The notes: generated by a model from the letters alone, not told the origin. DNA of 64,000 nt from Membranipora membranacea (GCA_914767715.1 OU612066.1:37176283-37240282); one strand, 5' to 3'; counted from the stretch's first letter, positions 1-11,867 are shown. Translations and numbers: made by a program.

Positions 1-564
1 AATATAGATGTATTGTAATACATGATACACAGTCATCATTGTAAAAATCTGTGTGCAGTTATGCTTGTGCTTACATATCAAGGTCAGCTAAGTTGGAAAA
101 TCCAGAAAATTAAACAAATCCAAGTTGGTGGGAAATTTGTAACTTGAATGATAGCCTGCCCTACCCATACACTTTACTATACTGATCCTTACATCATACA
201 TAAGTAAATATGAAAAAGAGAACTAGCCTCACTTTGGACAGCTTCTTTACAACTAAAAGGTAAGTAAGAAACTACAGTCTGCCTGCCTTGCTTATTTTTA
301 TATAGATAGATAGATATACAGTCTGAGTCACAAGCCACAACCACCCTCTATCTAGTCTGGTGTTGGGGATCAGGAATTATGGCAACAAGTATACTCAACC
401 CCATCCAGATGCCCATGACTGGTCTCTAGTTTTCACTTGTTAATATATAAGTAAAAGGAAGTTAGTATTGATCTATCCTTCATGTGGCATACATACTGTG
501 CAGGATTTGAGTCAGTGTGGCTAACATCCTTCTGAAGTGCGCTGTTTAATATTCTATTTCATAG
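1..564. other. Left-edge non-coding stretch
   Basis: AT-rich DNA with no open frame, RNA gene or repeat that I can support. It may be an upstream intron or flank of the hAT-domain gene that follows, whose 5' end is not identified. Confidence 0.4.
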
Positions 565-2669
565 GAGTGAATCATCAAATTAAAATTCCACTGGTATGTA
601 AGTACGGTGCTGCTGCTGTTGTTTTCTTTTGCATGCACTGTAGGAGACGTATACACCCGAGGGTGCTGGGGGCTGGAACAATCAACAATGAAAGCTCCCC
701 CAGTGGGACTCGAACCCACAACTCCTGCGGCACTAATCGCCTGGCAGTGAATAGCAAGCGCGCTAACCGATTGCGCCATCTCACCATCCCCAAAAAAGAA
801 TGGGTCGATGGCGCTAATTAGATAGCCCGCTATTCACTACTCGGAGTTGTGTTCTCTCATCCCACAGCACATTCCATTCCACCATTGCCACCCTATGAAA
901 CACAGCGTACGTGTTAGGGTTATTGGCCTTACATGGCCCATTGCTGGGACCCCTTGTAGTAGGTTTAGCTGTCTTTCCAGCTTGTCAGCATGTCTTTCCA
1001 TGCTGTCACATGTCTTTCCATGAGTCAGTCAGTAGACAAGTACATATATATTAGCAAGTTTATAGATTATAGCTCATTGCATGCAATATCACAGAAATAA
1101 AAAAAACAGAAAGATGCATGCCACAATGTACAAGTGTAAAACAGTCCAGTTAGAATAATACTTAATAATACATTCAATTGATTCAGGTGAGGCATCTTCT
1201 GTTACCCCTACAACAGCTAATGATATCAGAACCCAGGGAGACGTAGACCAGATAGACGTAGACCAGAGTGACCGAGCGCAGGGAGAAGGAGCTGGTATAT
1301 GTAAGTATGGTGCTGCTGGCTCTTGCTCTGTTTTGTCTGCACTATTGTATATTTGCTAAGTTTCTAGATTATAGCTCATTGCATACTGTAACACCGAAAA
1401 ACAAACAAAAGCCAGAAAGATGCATGCAACAAAGTAAAAGTCTAAGACAATCCAGTTAGAATATTACCTATCATGCAATATGTTCACTTGTTTTAGGTGA
1501 GGAACCTTCTGAAGACCCACCAACAGCCCATGACACCCATAGAGACGGAGCCAGACAGACAGACCAGCAAGAAGGAGCTCTAGATATAGCACAAGCTCTT
1601 AAACAACGTCTAACAGATGAGCAGATCCAGCTACAGACTAGAGGCTTTGACCTGTACCAGGTAACAAGGTAAATTTCAAATATCAGAACTGGCTGGATGA
1701 TAAGTCAATTATGGTTGTGCTCGACCAATGTTAGACCTAGTTCTTATCACCTCGCTATCAGTCATCAGGCCTGTATTTTGATTGGATTCTATCATTCATA
1801 ACTTTTACTCATGAGATGTGATTTGAGATAAATTTGTATTATATAAATATAGATAAATAGGAATTAATATTGATAACGCTGCTCATCTGACAATGACTAT
1901 ATATTGGTAGGTCAATCACTATTGTGCGAAAGGAGCTATCAGATTTGAGATGATAACCAAAGTTCACTTTGCTTTCAGGTTCACTGCAGATTCATCAGAT
2001 GTCTATAAGCTGGCGCTGTTAATCCCCGAGGCACTCAAGCAGATGGATTATGAAGAGTGGCACAAAATTCTCAGCAATGACAGGATCTACAATAGGCTGC
2101 AAGTGGGTGTAACTGACCAGACTTCATTTGAGGTGAGTAATACGCTACATTAGATCGACCAAGATGTCAAAAACTACCGTTCTTACAAGGAGTTTTATTT
2201 GTATTGAATTATTGTAAGTTAAACTCCTTGTACAATATAAACACAAATTCCCAGATTTGCAGAGTTATGTGTTCTATATCCATGAGCAAGCGACTCAGAG
2301 AGTAAAAGCTGTCAACAGTTCAAAGAAATGATTTTATCAGATTAATATATCCCAATAAAATTATCTTCATTTCCAAAGCTCAACTCAGTGTTTAGATCAG
2401 GTTTATGACTTTTCTTTCAAAAGATTTAGCTTCGAAGATGCTACACTAAGTGGGAGGACCAAACTTCTGAGGTGCCTGAGGATGCCCTCAAAGCTATAAA
2501 GAGCTGTGATAGTAGCCTCTACCCGAACATCGCCACACTACTAAACCTCTTCCTAGTCACACCAACTACATCCTGTGAACTAGAGAGAGTTTTCAGCCAG
2601 CTCAAGAATATAAAAACAGCTATCAGGTCAACCATGAGCCAGGATAGACTGATATCCCAATTGATATAA
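565..2669 (+). CDS. Spliced gene ending in a hAT-transposase dimerisation domain (5' end unknown)
   Basis: I see a chain of phase-compatible exons: 565-597, 1187-1300, 1497-1668, 1979-2132 and 2430-2669, joined by GT-AG introns with no frame break. The first three are phase-1/1 and encode acidic, Thr/Asp/Gln-rich linker. Exon 1979-2132 encodes 51 residues I do not recognise (LALLIPEALKQMDYEEWHKI is typical). The last exon (79 residues, TAA stop) matches the C-terminal hAT dimerisation region of ZMYM/52-kDa-repressor-like hAT proteins: a Trp near its start, TTSCELERVFSQLK in place of the usual T-A-ERSFS-L core, then IRSTMSQDRL. The BED finger and catalytic core are absent, so it cannot be an autonomous transposase. 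An AATAAA follows at 2806. Either this is a domesticated gene with a hAT-derived tail, or a decayed element that happens to keep frame. No initiator ATG was found. Confidence 0.55.
642..1025 (-). mobile_element. tRNA-derived SINE, copy 1
   Basis: On the minus strand the element carries RNA polymerase III box A (complement of 767-778) and box B (complement of about 706-716) like those of a tRNA. A roughly 380-bp block matches 18385-18751 in inverted orientation over its whole length. The tRNA-like part lies internally: about 220 bp of unrelated sequence precedes it and about 60 bp follows. The acceptor stem does not pair, so it is not a functional tRNA gene. It interrupts an intron whose uninterrupted relative lies at 1301-1496. 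Confidence 0.75.
1030..1496 (+). repeat. Tandemly duplicated intron-exon unit
   Basis: The intron tail before exon 1187 (about 1046-1186) and the intron before exon 1497 (about 1340-1496) share long matches, including ATTATAGCTCATTGCAT and AGAAAGATGCATGC. Both following exons start GTGAGG(C/A)A. The unit of one exon plus flanking intron was therefore copied in tandem, lengthening the acidic linker of the hAT-domain gene. Confidence 0.7.
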
Positions 2670-2805
2670 AGAAAATCACCCAGGCTGTGATCTCATCCCC
2701 GGCTGGGTAGCTATTTTTATATTATGGTTATCCTCTTTAGGCCATATGTGGAAATATTAATCTGAAATCTTGGCCGCATAGTAAGTGATTCTCTGTTGTT
2801 TATCT

Positions 2806-2811
2806 AATAAA
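2806..2811 (+). terminator. Candidate poly(A) signal of the hAT-domain gene
   Basis: AATAAA lies 137 bp after the stop at 2669 and is the first canonical hexamer downstream in this orientation. Confidence 0.4.
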
Positions 2812-5170
2812 TATGTTATACTGAAACTATACCAAATTTGCTTCATTTGTTCATAGAATCGCCTGTGGGCTCCGGCCTGGTGGAGGGACCCTCTAAAACT
2901 TTCCAGATCCGCCCCTGCCTCCTACATACTCTTTTCAAACTTGTTAGGAGCGGCACTGTGTGTTAACTGCGTAGACCAATGTGTTGACATGTGTGCAGAT
3001 CTGTGACTTGGCGTTGAGTACTTGATTCTGACATACAATATACTTGTCTACAGCGTCTGTCAAATTTTTGGCATGCTCTGATAATAATCACACTCCATAA
3101 AAGTCGGAATGGGTTCATGGGCTTTTTTAGGTGTCTGATTGCATCATGTTTTGGAAAACTTGAGTTCTGATATGTCACAATAACTTTCCTTAAGCGTGTT
3201 GAGATTATGTAGGAATGACACTGAGCTGCCGTGTAAGGTCTAAGATCTTATTTTTATTCAGCAGTGCACGATGCAGTTAAACGCCTGCATTTTATACCAC
3301 ATTCAATCAATGACCTATCAAAAAACACATCAGGATTGATGAGCACAACTTTCTCATGAACATGCAGTGATTAACTACTGAGATAACAAGATCAGGGAAA
3401 AAGCCATAAGTCTCACTGTATAACTAAAAGTCTTTATTTACAATATTTGATAGCATATTATACATGTTTATTGCAATCTTTTCCTATCACAGGTGTGCAA
3501 CGTTGCTAAAATCTAGTCAGTATCGCAACTATTCTGTTTTGAAATGATGAAATTCAGAATTTAGTTGCACGTATACAATGTCTGTTATCCTAGAGATGTA
3601 AAAAAAGTCTCTGTTGAAGGGTTTTCTTCTTGAATGTCACAATCTTTTTTTGTTCTGACTCCACAATGTGTTGTCGGTGATGCAACAATCAGATTGGTAA
3701 AATATGGCATACTTTGATATTATTATAATACTCTACTTCTTTCCTTCCTTACATTGTATCCTCCTTAGTTAGTCTCCCTCTTGATCTAGGTGAGTTTACG
3801 ATAAATGTTGATGACTCAGCCTTTAGCAACTTGTTTTACTGTCCAACAAATAGAGAGGTATTTAGTGTATTTACTTATCTTTAGCTGAAAATACTATGTC
3901 AACCAGCACCGCAATATCCACAATGTGAAACAAACCATTTTTCAATAACACCTCTAGGCAAGTGTATCAGATGTTGAAATGCTATACATTGAGTTTTAAA
4001 TTGAAAATGCGATTGAGACATAGGTGCTTTCTCTGCAACTGGAAAAGTGGAGTTCAAATAAAGGCTTGCATAAACATCATTAGCTATGAGTATGCTGGAT
4101 TGAAGAGGCTTAGTGACCTGGATATTTGTGTCACTGCTCGTGTCTCTGGCAGTAGAATAATCTTTCAAATTCAAAATACAAAAACATTTGTCTTCTGATT
4201 TTTGTGACTTTTGATACCAGAACTAAACTTGAAGTAGTCTTCCGAAAAATAGTGCGGGTAACTTGCAATGAAATCATTTTATCAAAAAATATAGAGGGGG
4301 AACATTTGGAACACATTTCGCGCTGGATTCTGTACAAAAACAGTATCAAGTTGTCCCTTTTGTCCAGATATCAATCATACTAACTATTACAGATTCATAT
4401 TTCTGCATAATTTGAGTTGTAAAACATTCTCAAAATGATTTGCAAAGAAATTCACTCTGATTGATAGTCGTAAATACATTTATTACATTTTCTTTGTCTT
4501 TGACTGCCAATTTCATTTCAATTAATAGTTTTCAGTTTTTTCGATAGAGTTTTTTTGACTAAAAATTTAAATTTTTAAATGAAAGTAATTTATTCAGAAA
4601 TGTTTTCATGTTGATATTTATTGGCAAACAAGGTTGATGACTGAATAAAAAAATAAGACTATATATATATATATATAGATATTGATTTATAAAATAGAAA
4701 GAGACGATGACATATGAAGAGTACAGAATGAATAGGCCAGCTTCAAGCATGGAAACAATGACTATGATAAGAGATTCAAATAAAAAATTATTCTCTCGGC
4801 ATGTGTTCTACTTGAATGTTGCAATCTTATTATGGTTGTCCCAACAGTGAACTGTGGTTGGTAGTGAAACTACAGAATTAGAATTTGTTAATTGTTGCCC
4901 TTAAAATAACAATGGTACCAAAAAACAACCAAATATTGAGTTAGGCAATTTATGCATTGTTGTGCAAAAAATTTCCCTTTTCTTTCTAACACAAAGTTAG
5001 CACAAGAATGATCTGTTTTTCAACAATCGAATTCGTAAAGTACATTGTTGCACTTACAATAACATTGGGAACTGATACAAAAAAAACCATTATTGAGAAA
5101 TATGGTATGATGCATTTTTGTGCAAGAAATTTTTTTATTTAAGACAAATTTTTCCCTAGAAAGTCATAGC
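2812..5170. other. Intergenic region before the LPMO cluster
   Basis: AT-rich DNA with only short scattered open frames that look random. From about 4740 it aligns with 12590 onward (for example ATAACAATGGTACC), which marks the upstream flank shared by the two tandem LPMO copies. A short (AT)n run is at 4660-4677. No gene or RNA is supported. Confidence 0.5.
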
Positions 5171-5180
5171 TTTCTGCATG

Positions 5181-5187
5181 TATATAA
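5181..5187 (+). promoter_or_regulatory. TATA box of LPMO copy 1
   Basis: TATATAA lies 80 bp before the ATG within TATATAAGTTGCAGTATTTC, a stretch retained exactly at the second copy. Conservation between duplicates while surrounding bases diverge supports it as a core promoter. The start site would be near 5210. Confidence 0.55.
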
Positions 5188-5260
5188 GTTGCAGTATTTC
5201 TTTGTGCTTGATCAAACAGCCTTTTGAATACAGTCCTCAATATTTTCTACAGGTGTGAAT

Positions 5261-8200
5261 ATGGTGTATCCTGTGTCATTGCTGATGGTATGCAGTCTCT
5301 ACATCGCTGCTGTGGAGGTAAGCTGTTATTCGGAACCCAAATATCGTGATTCTGAAACTCTTCTACATGAGTGATTGTCAATATGATCATTTTTGCTTGA
5401 TAATACTACAATGACCAATGCTGTTATTTTAGAAGCTTTCAAAATCTTCATAACCTTCTTTTTGACAGGGCCATGGATATCTTAAGGATCCAATCTCAAG
5501 AAACTTCGCAATGAAGCACAAGGATATGGATGAGCTCTGGTGTGGTGGTGGTAGAGTAAGTTAAGCTTGGCTCCATTATTTGTTCATGCCCATGTTACAT
5601 AATTAAAATCTGTTTTGGCTGTTGAGACATTCTTTCTTTGGGCTATATTATATGCCCTTGAATTCTCTTAAACAAAATTAAGTTATAAAAACTGATATCA
5701 TCTTACAAAATAAGTTATGTAGTCATAGTGTCAATACTACTCACTTATAAGGGCACACTAATTGAAATAAAATATTGATATTTACAGGAACAGCGACAAA
5801 ATGGCGGAAAGTGTGGCTCCTGTGGAGATGGTTACACTGCAGCGAGAAAACATGAAAAGGGAGGAATATATGATAATGGAGGTAAGCCAACTGTGTAGAT
5901 TTAGATAAAGTGTTGACTGTTTTCTAATTGTTGTGTGATTTTGAGTATAGTTACAAGTCATCACAATGAGCGCTTTTTGCTGGAAGTTCATTGATACTTG
6001 GAATTCTTAGAATCTCTGATCATAATCACTGTAACTCTCGTGGAAGTAGATAGCTGGTATTGAATGAATAAACACATCAGTCTTTGTTGAATATATATTA
6101 TGCGATCCATGATAACATAATAATATTTATTATATTAATACAAAGATATACTTTTCATTTTCAGAGAGAATAACAAAAACATACACCCAAGGAGATATTA
6201 TCTCAGTTAATGTATTCACAACAAACCCTCACTGGCCAGCCACTTACGAGTTCTACCTATGTGAAGATGGGGACAATCTGTCTTTAGAATGTTTTGAAAA
6301 GCAAGTATTTCTGTTTCCGACTAAATTTTGTAGAAAAGTTGAGTCAATACTAAAATTCATGAATGACTTGACATTAATGACATGTTTCACGGATGACTTA
6401 TGTTGTCACAAAACATATGCGCCTTAAGGTAATGTCAAAGACCGATCCGAATATCAACATATAATATACTGTTGGAAAGCTGCCGCTGTTTTTGTCAAGA
6501 GGATTCAAATGTCATACACTTTGACTTTTAACAAATTAGCGTGCATATTGTGAAGACAATGACCATTATTGTGGCCAAACTAAGTTTTTTTTGAAAGTTC
6601 TAACGTACGAAACCGCTTTAATTACCCATGGTGTATAGAGGAAATGCCAACAGAATGTTTCAGTGCATCTTCATTTTTCTTGAATTTAACACAAAGAATT
6701 TTTTTTCTTTAATTTTATTGACATAATTTTCATTCGATGAAGATGTTTTACAAAATCAGCCTTCCAAGAAAACAAAAAAAAGGGGAAAAAAACCAAAAAC
6801 TTTCAATCAAGATGACGAAAAAGATAATCAGAAAAATTGAGTTTGAATGATTTATAATTGATTATTGAACGTAATGTATATGAAATATTGTTAAAAGTAG
6901 ATGCTATGATATTATCAAAAAAAGTTATTTGAAGTTGGGTGTAGCTTGAATATTCCTCTCATATTGAAATTGCGCAAAAAATTAAAATGTTCTAACAAAA
7001 GTGTTGGAAATTTCTTGTTCATCAATTGATGTCCAGTAATGCTAGTAAAATATATGTTGAGCACTGGCAAAGGTAAAAGGTGTAACGACCTTGATAATTC
7101 GTTAGTTGGTACCAGGTGATTAGGGATCTTTTGTATATTACATATCAACCTGAAGCCTCTCTTCTGGGGTAAAAATAAGTCATTTAGTATATATTTTGGT
7201 GATAGATTGTAGTAAATATGGATACCACTAATGATGTGGCAAAAAATGCCCAAAAACACTTCAAAAGTCCCCAAAAACAGCTGTTTTTTTTCGCATTCTT
7301 TTGCGTTAAATTTAAGAAAAACGAAAATGCAGTGAAAAATTCTGTTGGCATTTCCCATGTGCTCCATGGTTAATGAAAGGGGCTTCGTATGCGAGAACTT
7401 TCAAAAAAATTTGTTTGGTCACAATAATGGTCTAAATGGACAGCATATCTGACGTTATGCAAAAGTGGCAAAAATATTAGCTGTATTTGAGAGTCTACTG
7501 TCTTCACAATTACAAGCTACTTTGTTTAAAGTCAATGTGAATGACATTTGAAGTGTATTCTAAAAGAAAATCATATTTAATTTTGTTTCGAGCTTATGAT
7601 CTGTTCTGAATTAATGATTGAAATTTCACATATTTTTACGGCTTCAAAAAAAAATACATTGTATGGCGTGACGTAAAAAGTCAATTTAGACTAGTCATAT
7701 ATGAAAGAAAATCAAGTTTGACGATGAACGCAATCTCTAAGTATACATTCCACCTGTTTTGAAAAATCTTGCAATCAATTTGAATCCTCCATCTGCAATG
7801 ACAAAAACAGCATTTTCTGCCTTATTTCTTCCCTAAAATGACACAACGTCATCAAATCAAGTTTTTGATTAGGTATTCATTTTCAGTAGCTCGGCAGCTT
7901 CTCAACAATATATGATATGTTGATATTCGGATCAGTCTTTGACATTACCTAGCTAGCTGGAGGCAAGAGTGTAAAATCTCACCAATTTGATTTCCATAAT
8001 TTGTAGCTTGTATAATGCTAACAATTTGAATAAGAATCTTGTCACTTCTCACTGCAAGTGACCATGATGCCTTTATTATCTTCAAAGGAATAAACTATTA
8101 GCTGATGATGGCTCAACAACACTGTCCCAAAGAATACCAAGAGGATTTGAACCAACGCAAAATATTAACAATTTCTTTAAGTTGAGATTACCAAAGGACC

Positions 8201-8782
8201 TCACATGTGAACACTGTGTGATGAAGATGCTCTACTACAACCCAAGTATGTATATTATTACACACATTGGCTCTTTGAATTTGTGCAACACACCAATCTC
8301 TGTGAAGATGTCGAGTCTAAATTGTTGAGTCCAATTTGGTAGACAATGAACCGATAATACAATAATAAACATATAGGTTATCATCAACCAGATAATGCCA
8401 ATGGATTTGATGAGCTCCCATAATAACAAAACATGTAAATATGTCAGAAGAATATAACAGCTGTGCAGATTGTGTAAATATCATATTTATTTTACGTTAT
8501 TTAGGCTATTGATAGCTGTTCATGATCTGATGCCTCATGTCTAATTGTCCTTAGATTTCTGCTTTTTTAGTACTGACCCAGTTGATTTGTTCCATTTCCA
8601 TAAATATTTTAAATATTGCAGGGCAAAGTAACCAAGTCTATGATCAGACCTTCATCAACTGTGCAGATGTGGCTGTTAAACCAGCAGGTCATCTCAAAGC
8701 AAACAATGCAGGTAGATGGAACCAGCAGCCACAACCCAGCCAACAATATACTGGAAGAACATGTAGAGGACAACCATGTTAA
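5261..8782 (+). CDS. AA15-family lytic polysaccharide monooxygenase, copy 1 (intact)
   Basis: Six exons: 5261-5317, 5469-5555, 5788-5881, 6165-6300, 8088-8245 and 8622-8782 (693 nt, 230 aa). Residues 1-20 form a signal peptide. Cleavage after Gly20 exposes HGYLKDPISR, whose His21 becomes mature His1 of the copper histidine brace. The second brace His is His102 in TTNPHWPATYEFYLC, aligned with the NHxGYFxFxLC motif of AA15 enzymes. Further family marks are ELWCGGG, KCGSCGD, LRLPKDLTCEHCV and TFINCADVAV, the last supplying the aromatic (Phe188) expected near the copper axial site. AA15 enzymes are secreted copper oxidases that cleave chitin or cellulose. About 35 residues after CADVAV are Gln/Asn-rich and end RTCRGQPC, with no carbohydrate-binding module. 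The exon-4 donor is GC rather than GT. The start is the first ATG after the TATA box and gives the best signal peptide. Substrate cannot be told from sequence. Confidence 0.88.
6428..7949. mobile_element. Inverted-repeat (foldback) element in LPMO copy 1 intron 4
   Basis: The element starts GGTAATGTCAAAGACCGATC and ends with the near-exact reverse complement (GACATTACC at 7949). Homology between arms continues inward in segments: 6428-6720 against about 7270-7570 and 7780-7949. The matching intron of copy 2 is only 113 bp and lacks it, so it arrived after the duplication or was lost from copy 2. No clear target-site duplication was found, so the superfamily is unassigned. Confidence 0.75.
6915..7367 (-). 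pseudogene. Possible LINE reverse-transcriptase C-terminal fragment inside the foldback element
   Basis: A 150-codon open frame, of which the part after about residue 65 (LPQKRGFRLI, then LLPLPVLNIY and FLRNFNMRG) resembles the region after the reverse-transcriptase domain of CR1/L2-like LINEs: QKRAIR-I, NILPL--IY, and a tyrosine/asparagine-TRG stretch. The first 30 or so residues fall in the inverted-repeat arm. It has no catalytic motif and is at best a relic carried as cargo. A chance open frame is the alternative. Confidence 0.35.
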
Positions 8783-8954
8783 TATGTAACATTGAATCGT
8801 CCTAGCAGACTAATGTAATTTCTGTTGCTAGTAACCACGTAGCAATGAATATTGAAACAACCAACTCAGCTTATGCTAGGATAGCGTTTATTGTCATCAT
8901 AAATATATAAATATGTAACATGAAAAAATCATTATTCATTACCCCTAATTAATT

Positions 8955-8960
8955 AATAAA
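8955..8960 (+). terminator. Candidate poly(A) signal of LPMO copy 1
   Basis: AATAAA 173 bp after the stop codon, in an AT-rich 3' flank. No better hexamer lies closer. Confidence 0.35.
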
Positions 8961-11489
8961 CTAACTAATAAATTAACTGATTAACACCTAAATAAACAAC
9001 ATTAAAATCGCAATAGTACTTTTTTTGCAAATTTGTATAAAAATGTGTTGGCCATTATACATTATTTTATCATTCAATATAACTACTTTCTTATGAATAA
9101 GTGATATTAACTTGTCATAATTGTTACATTCCATTTCCATACATGATCTTATTGTACACCTGAAAAGAAAAGGTTTTCAGCCAGGGATGTCTTAATACAT
9201 GATTCATTATTTAGTATCAGCTATTTGGTATCAGGTGCGATGTTTCTGTTTTGGACATGAAATATCTCTTGGAATGAAATGTTGAGATGATAACTCACAT
9301 CCAGGAATCCTTTAGATTCATCAAAAGAGAGAAATTGAAGTTGTAATGAGTGAAACAATTGGCTATCCCTCTTGATAAGAGAGAAAATTGGTAAAATTAT
9401 TGTCTGTAGTATCAGCCAGACCTCACCCACATACAATGTCTACCTACTATCTATATTATTACCATAACATCAGTTCAGAGGAAGAATGAGCAAAGTGAAG
9501 GTCACATCCAAGTACTTGAGTTCGCTGGGTTGGCAGCATTTTTACTGATAAATGTGGCCTAGACAATATATAGCTGGATTTCACTGTAGTCAAGGGGACT
9601 CTTGAATCATTTGTGCTCTGTCTGCCTAGATCAATGGTTTCAAGTACCTGAATGTGGTGTATCATCACAGATTACAAGTGTCTAGAGTAGTTTAATGGAG
9701 TTTTTTTGGAATCCTGTCGCACAAGTTGTGAAATCATAATATATGCATTACCGAAGCCTGTTGGGATCTCCTGATATACACTGAATCTGATAAGCTGCAT
9801 AGCGAAATCCTACTATAAGGCCAGATCGGCCTAGCTGAGCCACTCATATTTCCCCAAAGATACATAATAAGCAGCCTGTTTCATTGGCTCTTTACATTAT
9901 GTAAATGACTTCAACATTGTACTCGGACCAACAAAGGACGTGATTGTAGCAACTGATATATGTATTGAAATTGTACTCCGCAATAAAAAGCAGCATTGTG
10001 AGTGAATGAGCCAATAATCGTGACAATGATGAAATGCGGAACAAACTACAATGCAAAAATAGAGGACACAAATAGACAGACAAAAAATCCGCCAAAATTG
10101 CATCATGACACACAATTGAAAATCTGCCTCTCAAACTAACTTACAATCAATACCATATCCTGATTGTTAATTATCCGAGTAGAGAAAACGTTCTTAGCAT
10201 AGAGCCAAAGAGCAAAGTAGAGTATAGTAGTTTAAGGTTGAAAGTAAGCACGCTATAAATGATATAAACATTATCAAATTTTATTCATATGCGTAAAATT
10301 AGGGCGTACTATCAGCATAACAAAATAGCCATTACAAATGCAATAATACAAATAATAGATCTCAATAAGCAATGCAAATTCCAGTGTGCCGTTAGATAAA
10401 ACTACATCAAATAACTTGACAGCCAGTTTGATCGATACTGGGACTTATTATATGGTGTGTGACGATAGTGATGGTACATCCTGGAAAATGTTTGAAAATA
10501 AAATGAATGCTCAATATATAGCTACGACAGCATGAAATCCGTAAATTCAACATTACAAAAAACCATGAAAATTTAACCTAAATGTAAACCATAAGGCAAG
10601 GAATAGCGCAATAAGCAAAGTCAATCATAATTTTACCAAGATTAAATTATGTGAATCTCATAGTCACTCTCAGTCACTTAACCATATCATATCATAGTAA
10701 CTTACATTTTTCAGTACATCGACGTTGTTAATAGTAAGATACAATGGCAGCATCACGATAATAAAGGTACATAACAATAGTCTATGAGACTTCCAATGTG
10801 TACCCGACTGCCCTCGCTGCACAGGATAGCTAAGGATGGCAGGGTCACAGTTGGAAGCTAGAAATCCCCCTGTTTAACTGATAGCAGCTCTTGATGGATG
10901 AAGTATGACATATGAAAAATGTTCCCCATAACTCTGTGAGAAATATTGACATGTATCATCATTTAAACGCAGAGCTGCCTATTTAGAATCTTTAGTTTGA
11001 AAATCCATTAAGGCTTTCATACCATATATATATAATCGATCGTCAATGGAAATCATATATTAAATAAATGTTCTTGCTAAAGGTTTGAATATCTATTCTG
11101 TAGCGAGACGATGTAATAATGATCTGGCCTGTAAAGCATCATGGTGCCTTTCAAATAACAAGAATCAAGTTTCAGAACTATGGGGTCCAGTTTGACATTG
11201 CTCCAGAATGTCAGTTCTATTTTGACAGGTGGTGCAGCTTTAAAGTTTTATTACCAGTTTGGTTTTTGCTTTCTCATATATGACATACATCTGTATTACG
11301 AATAGTGCTTTCATCTTATCTAACAAACCCCATTTTTATCCTCAAGAAAAGGGCCTTCAAGCTAATAATGAATACACAACTGAAAATATTTGACGCAATA
11401 ATTGTCTACAGAATTAAATTTTGCAACATTATCTGACACATAGAGTAAATATAAACCTAGTGAAACATTAGCATTGCGGCATTGAGGCA
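8961..11489. other. Spacer between LPMO copies
   Basis: AT-rich sequence. Its first part (9180-9440) is the duplicated 3' flank of LPMO copy 1. The rest shows no supported gene or RNA, and the short open frames on the minus strand have no recognisable domain. Confidence 0.45.
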
Positions 11490-11867
11490 TTTAATTGTGG
11501 CGAGGTAACAACATTGGAAGGTGTAGAAGCAATGATGCTATCATTGATTTACTGTCCAAAATACAGTTTACAGGTTTTTGTCGATAGCTCGATCAATTTT
11601 GATCAGATTTTCTGTTTGAAAATTACAATATATTTAGCAGCTTGTCTTGAACAGTTTGATACTAATTTTAGGCAGAAAAACTTGTTTGAAGAAGAAATAG
11701 CATCAAGTTGATAATTAGATGCTGCTGATCATAAAGCAATTTTCAATTTCAAAATCCGATCAGATTTGATTGAGTTATGAACAAAAAACCTGGGTTGTGG
11801 GCAGTAAATCAATGATGGCATCATTGCTTCTACACCTTCCAATGACATTATGCGCCCCACAATTAAG
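11490..11867. mobile_element. MITE-like element with long inverted repeats
   Basis: Two arms of about 170-200 bp are imperfect inverted copies: 11490-11690 and 11700-11867. The outer part holds GGAAGGTGTAGAAGCAATGA (left) and its complement TCATTGCTTCTACACCTTCC (right). Inward, GTTTTTGTCGATAGCTC corresponds to the complement of 11766-11790 with mismatches. The whole 380 bp could fold into one hairpin. No coding capacity is seen, and target-site duplications were not resolved. Confidence 0.7.

Larger units (their letters stand above)
4740..9440 (+). repeat. Tandem duplication unit A (LPMO copy 1 with flanks)
   Basis: This block aligns with 12590-15190 through the upstream region, TATA box, all six exons, most intron ends and the 3' flank (the stretch after 9200 resembles that after 15080). 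The largest length difference is a 1.5-kb inverted-repeat element in intron 4 of this copy only. Confidence 0.8.

Noticed and set aside
642-800. Functional tRNA gene
   Set aside because: Boxes A and B are present, but there is no pairing acceptor stem and the sequence recurs as part of a 380-bp repeat at 18385-18751, so it is a SINE.
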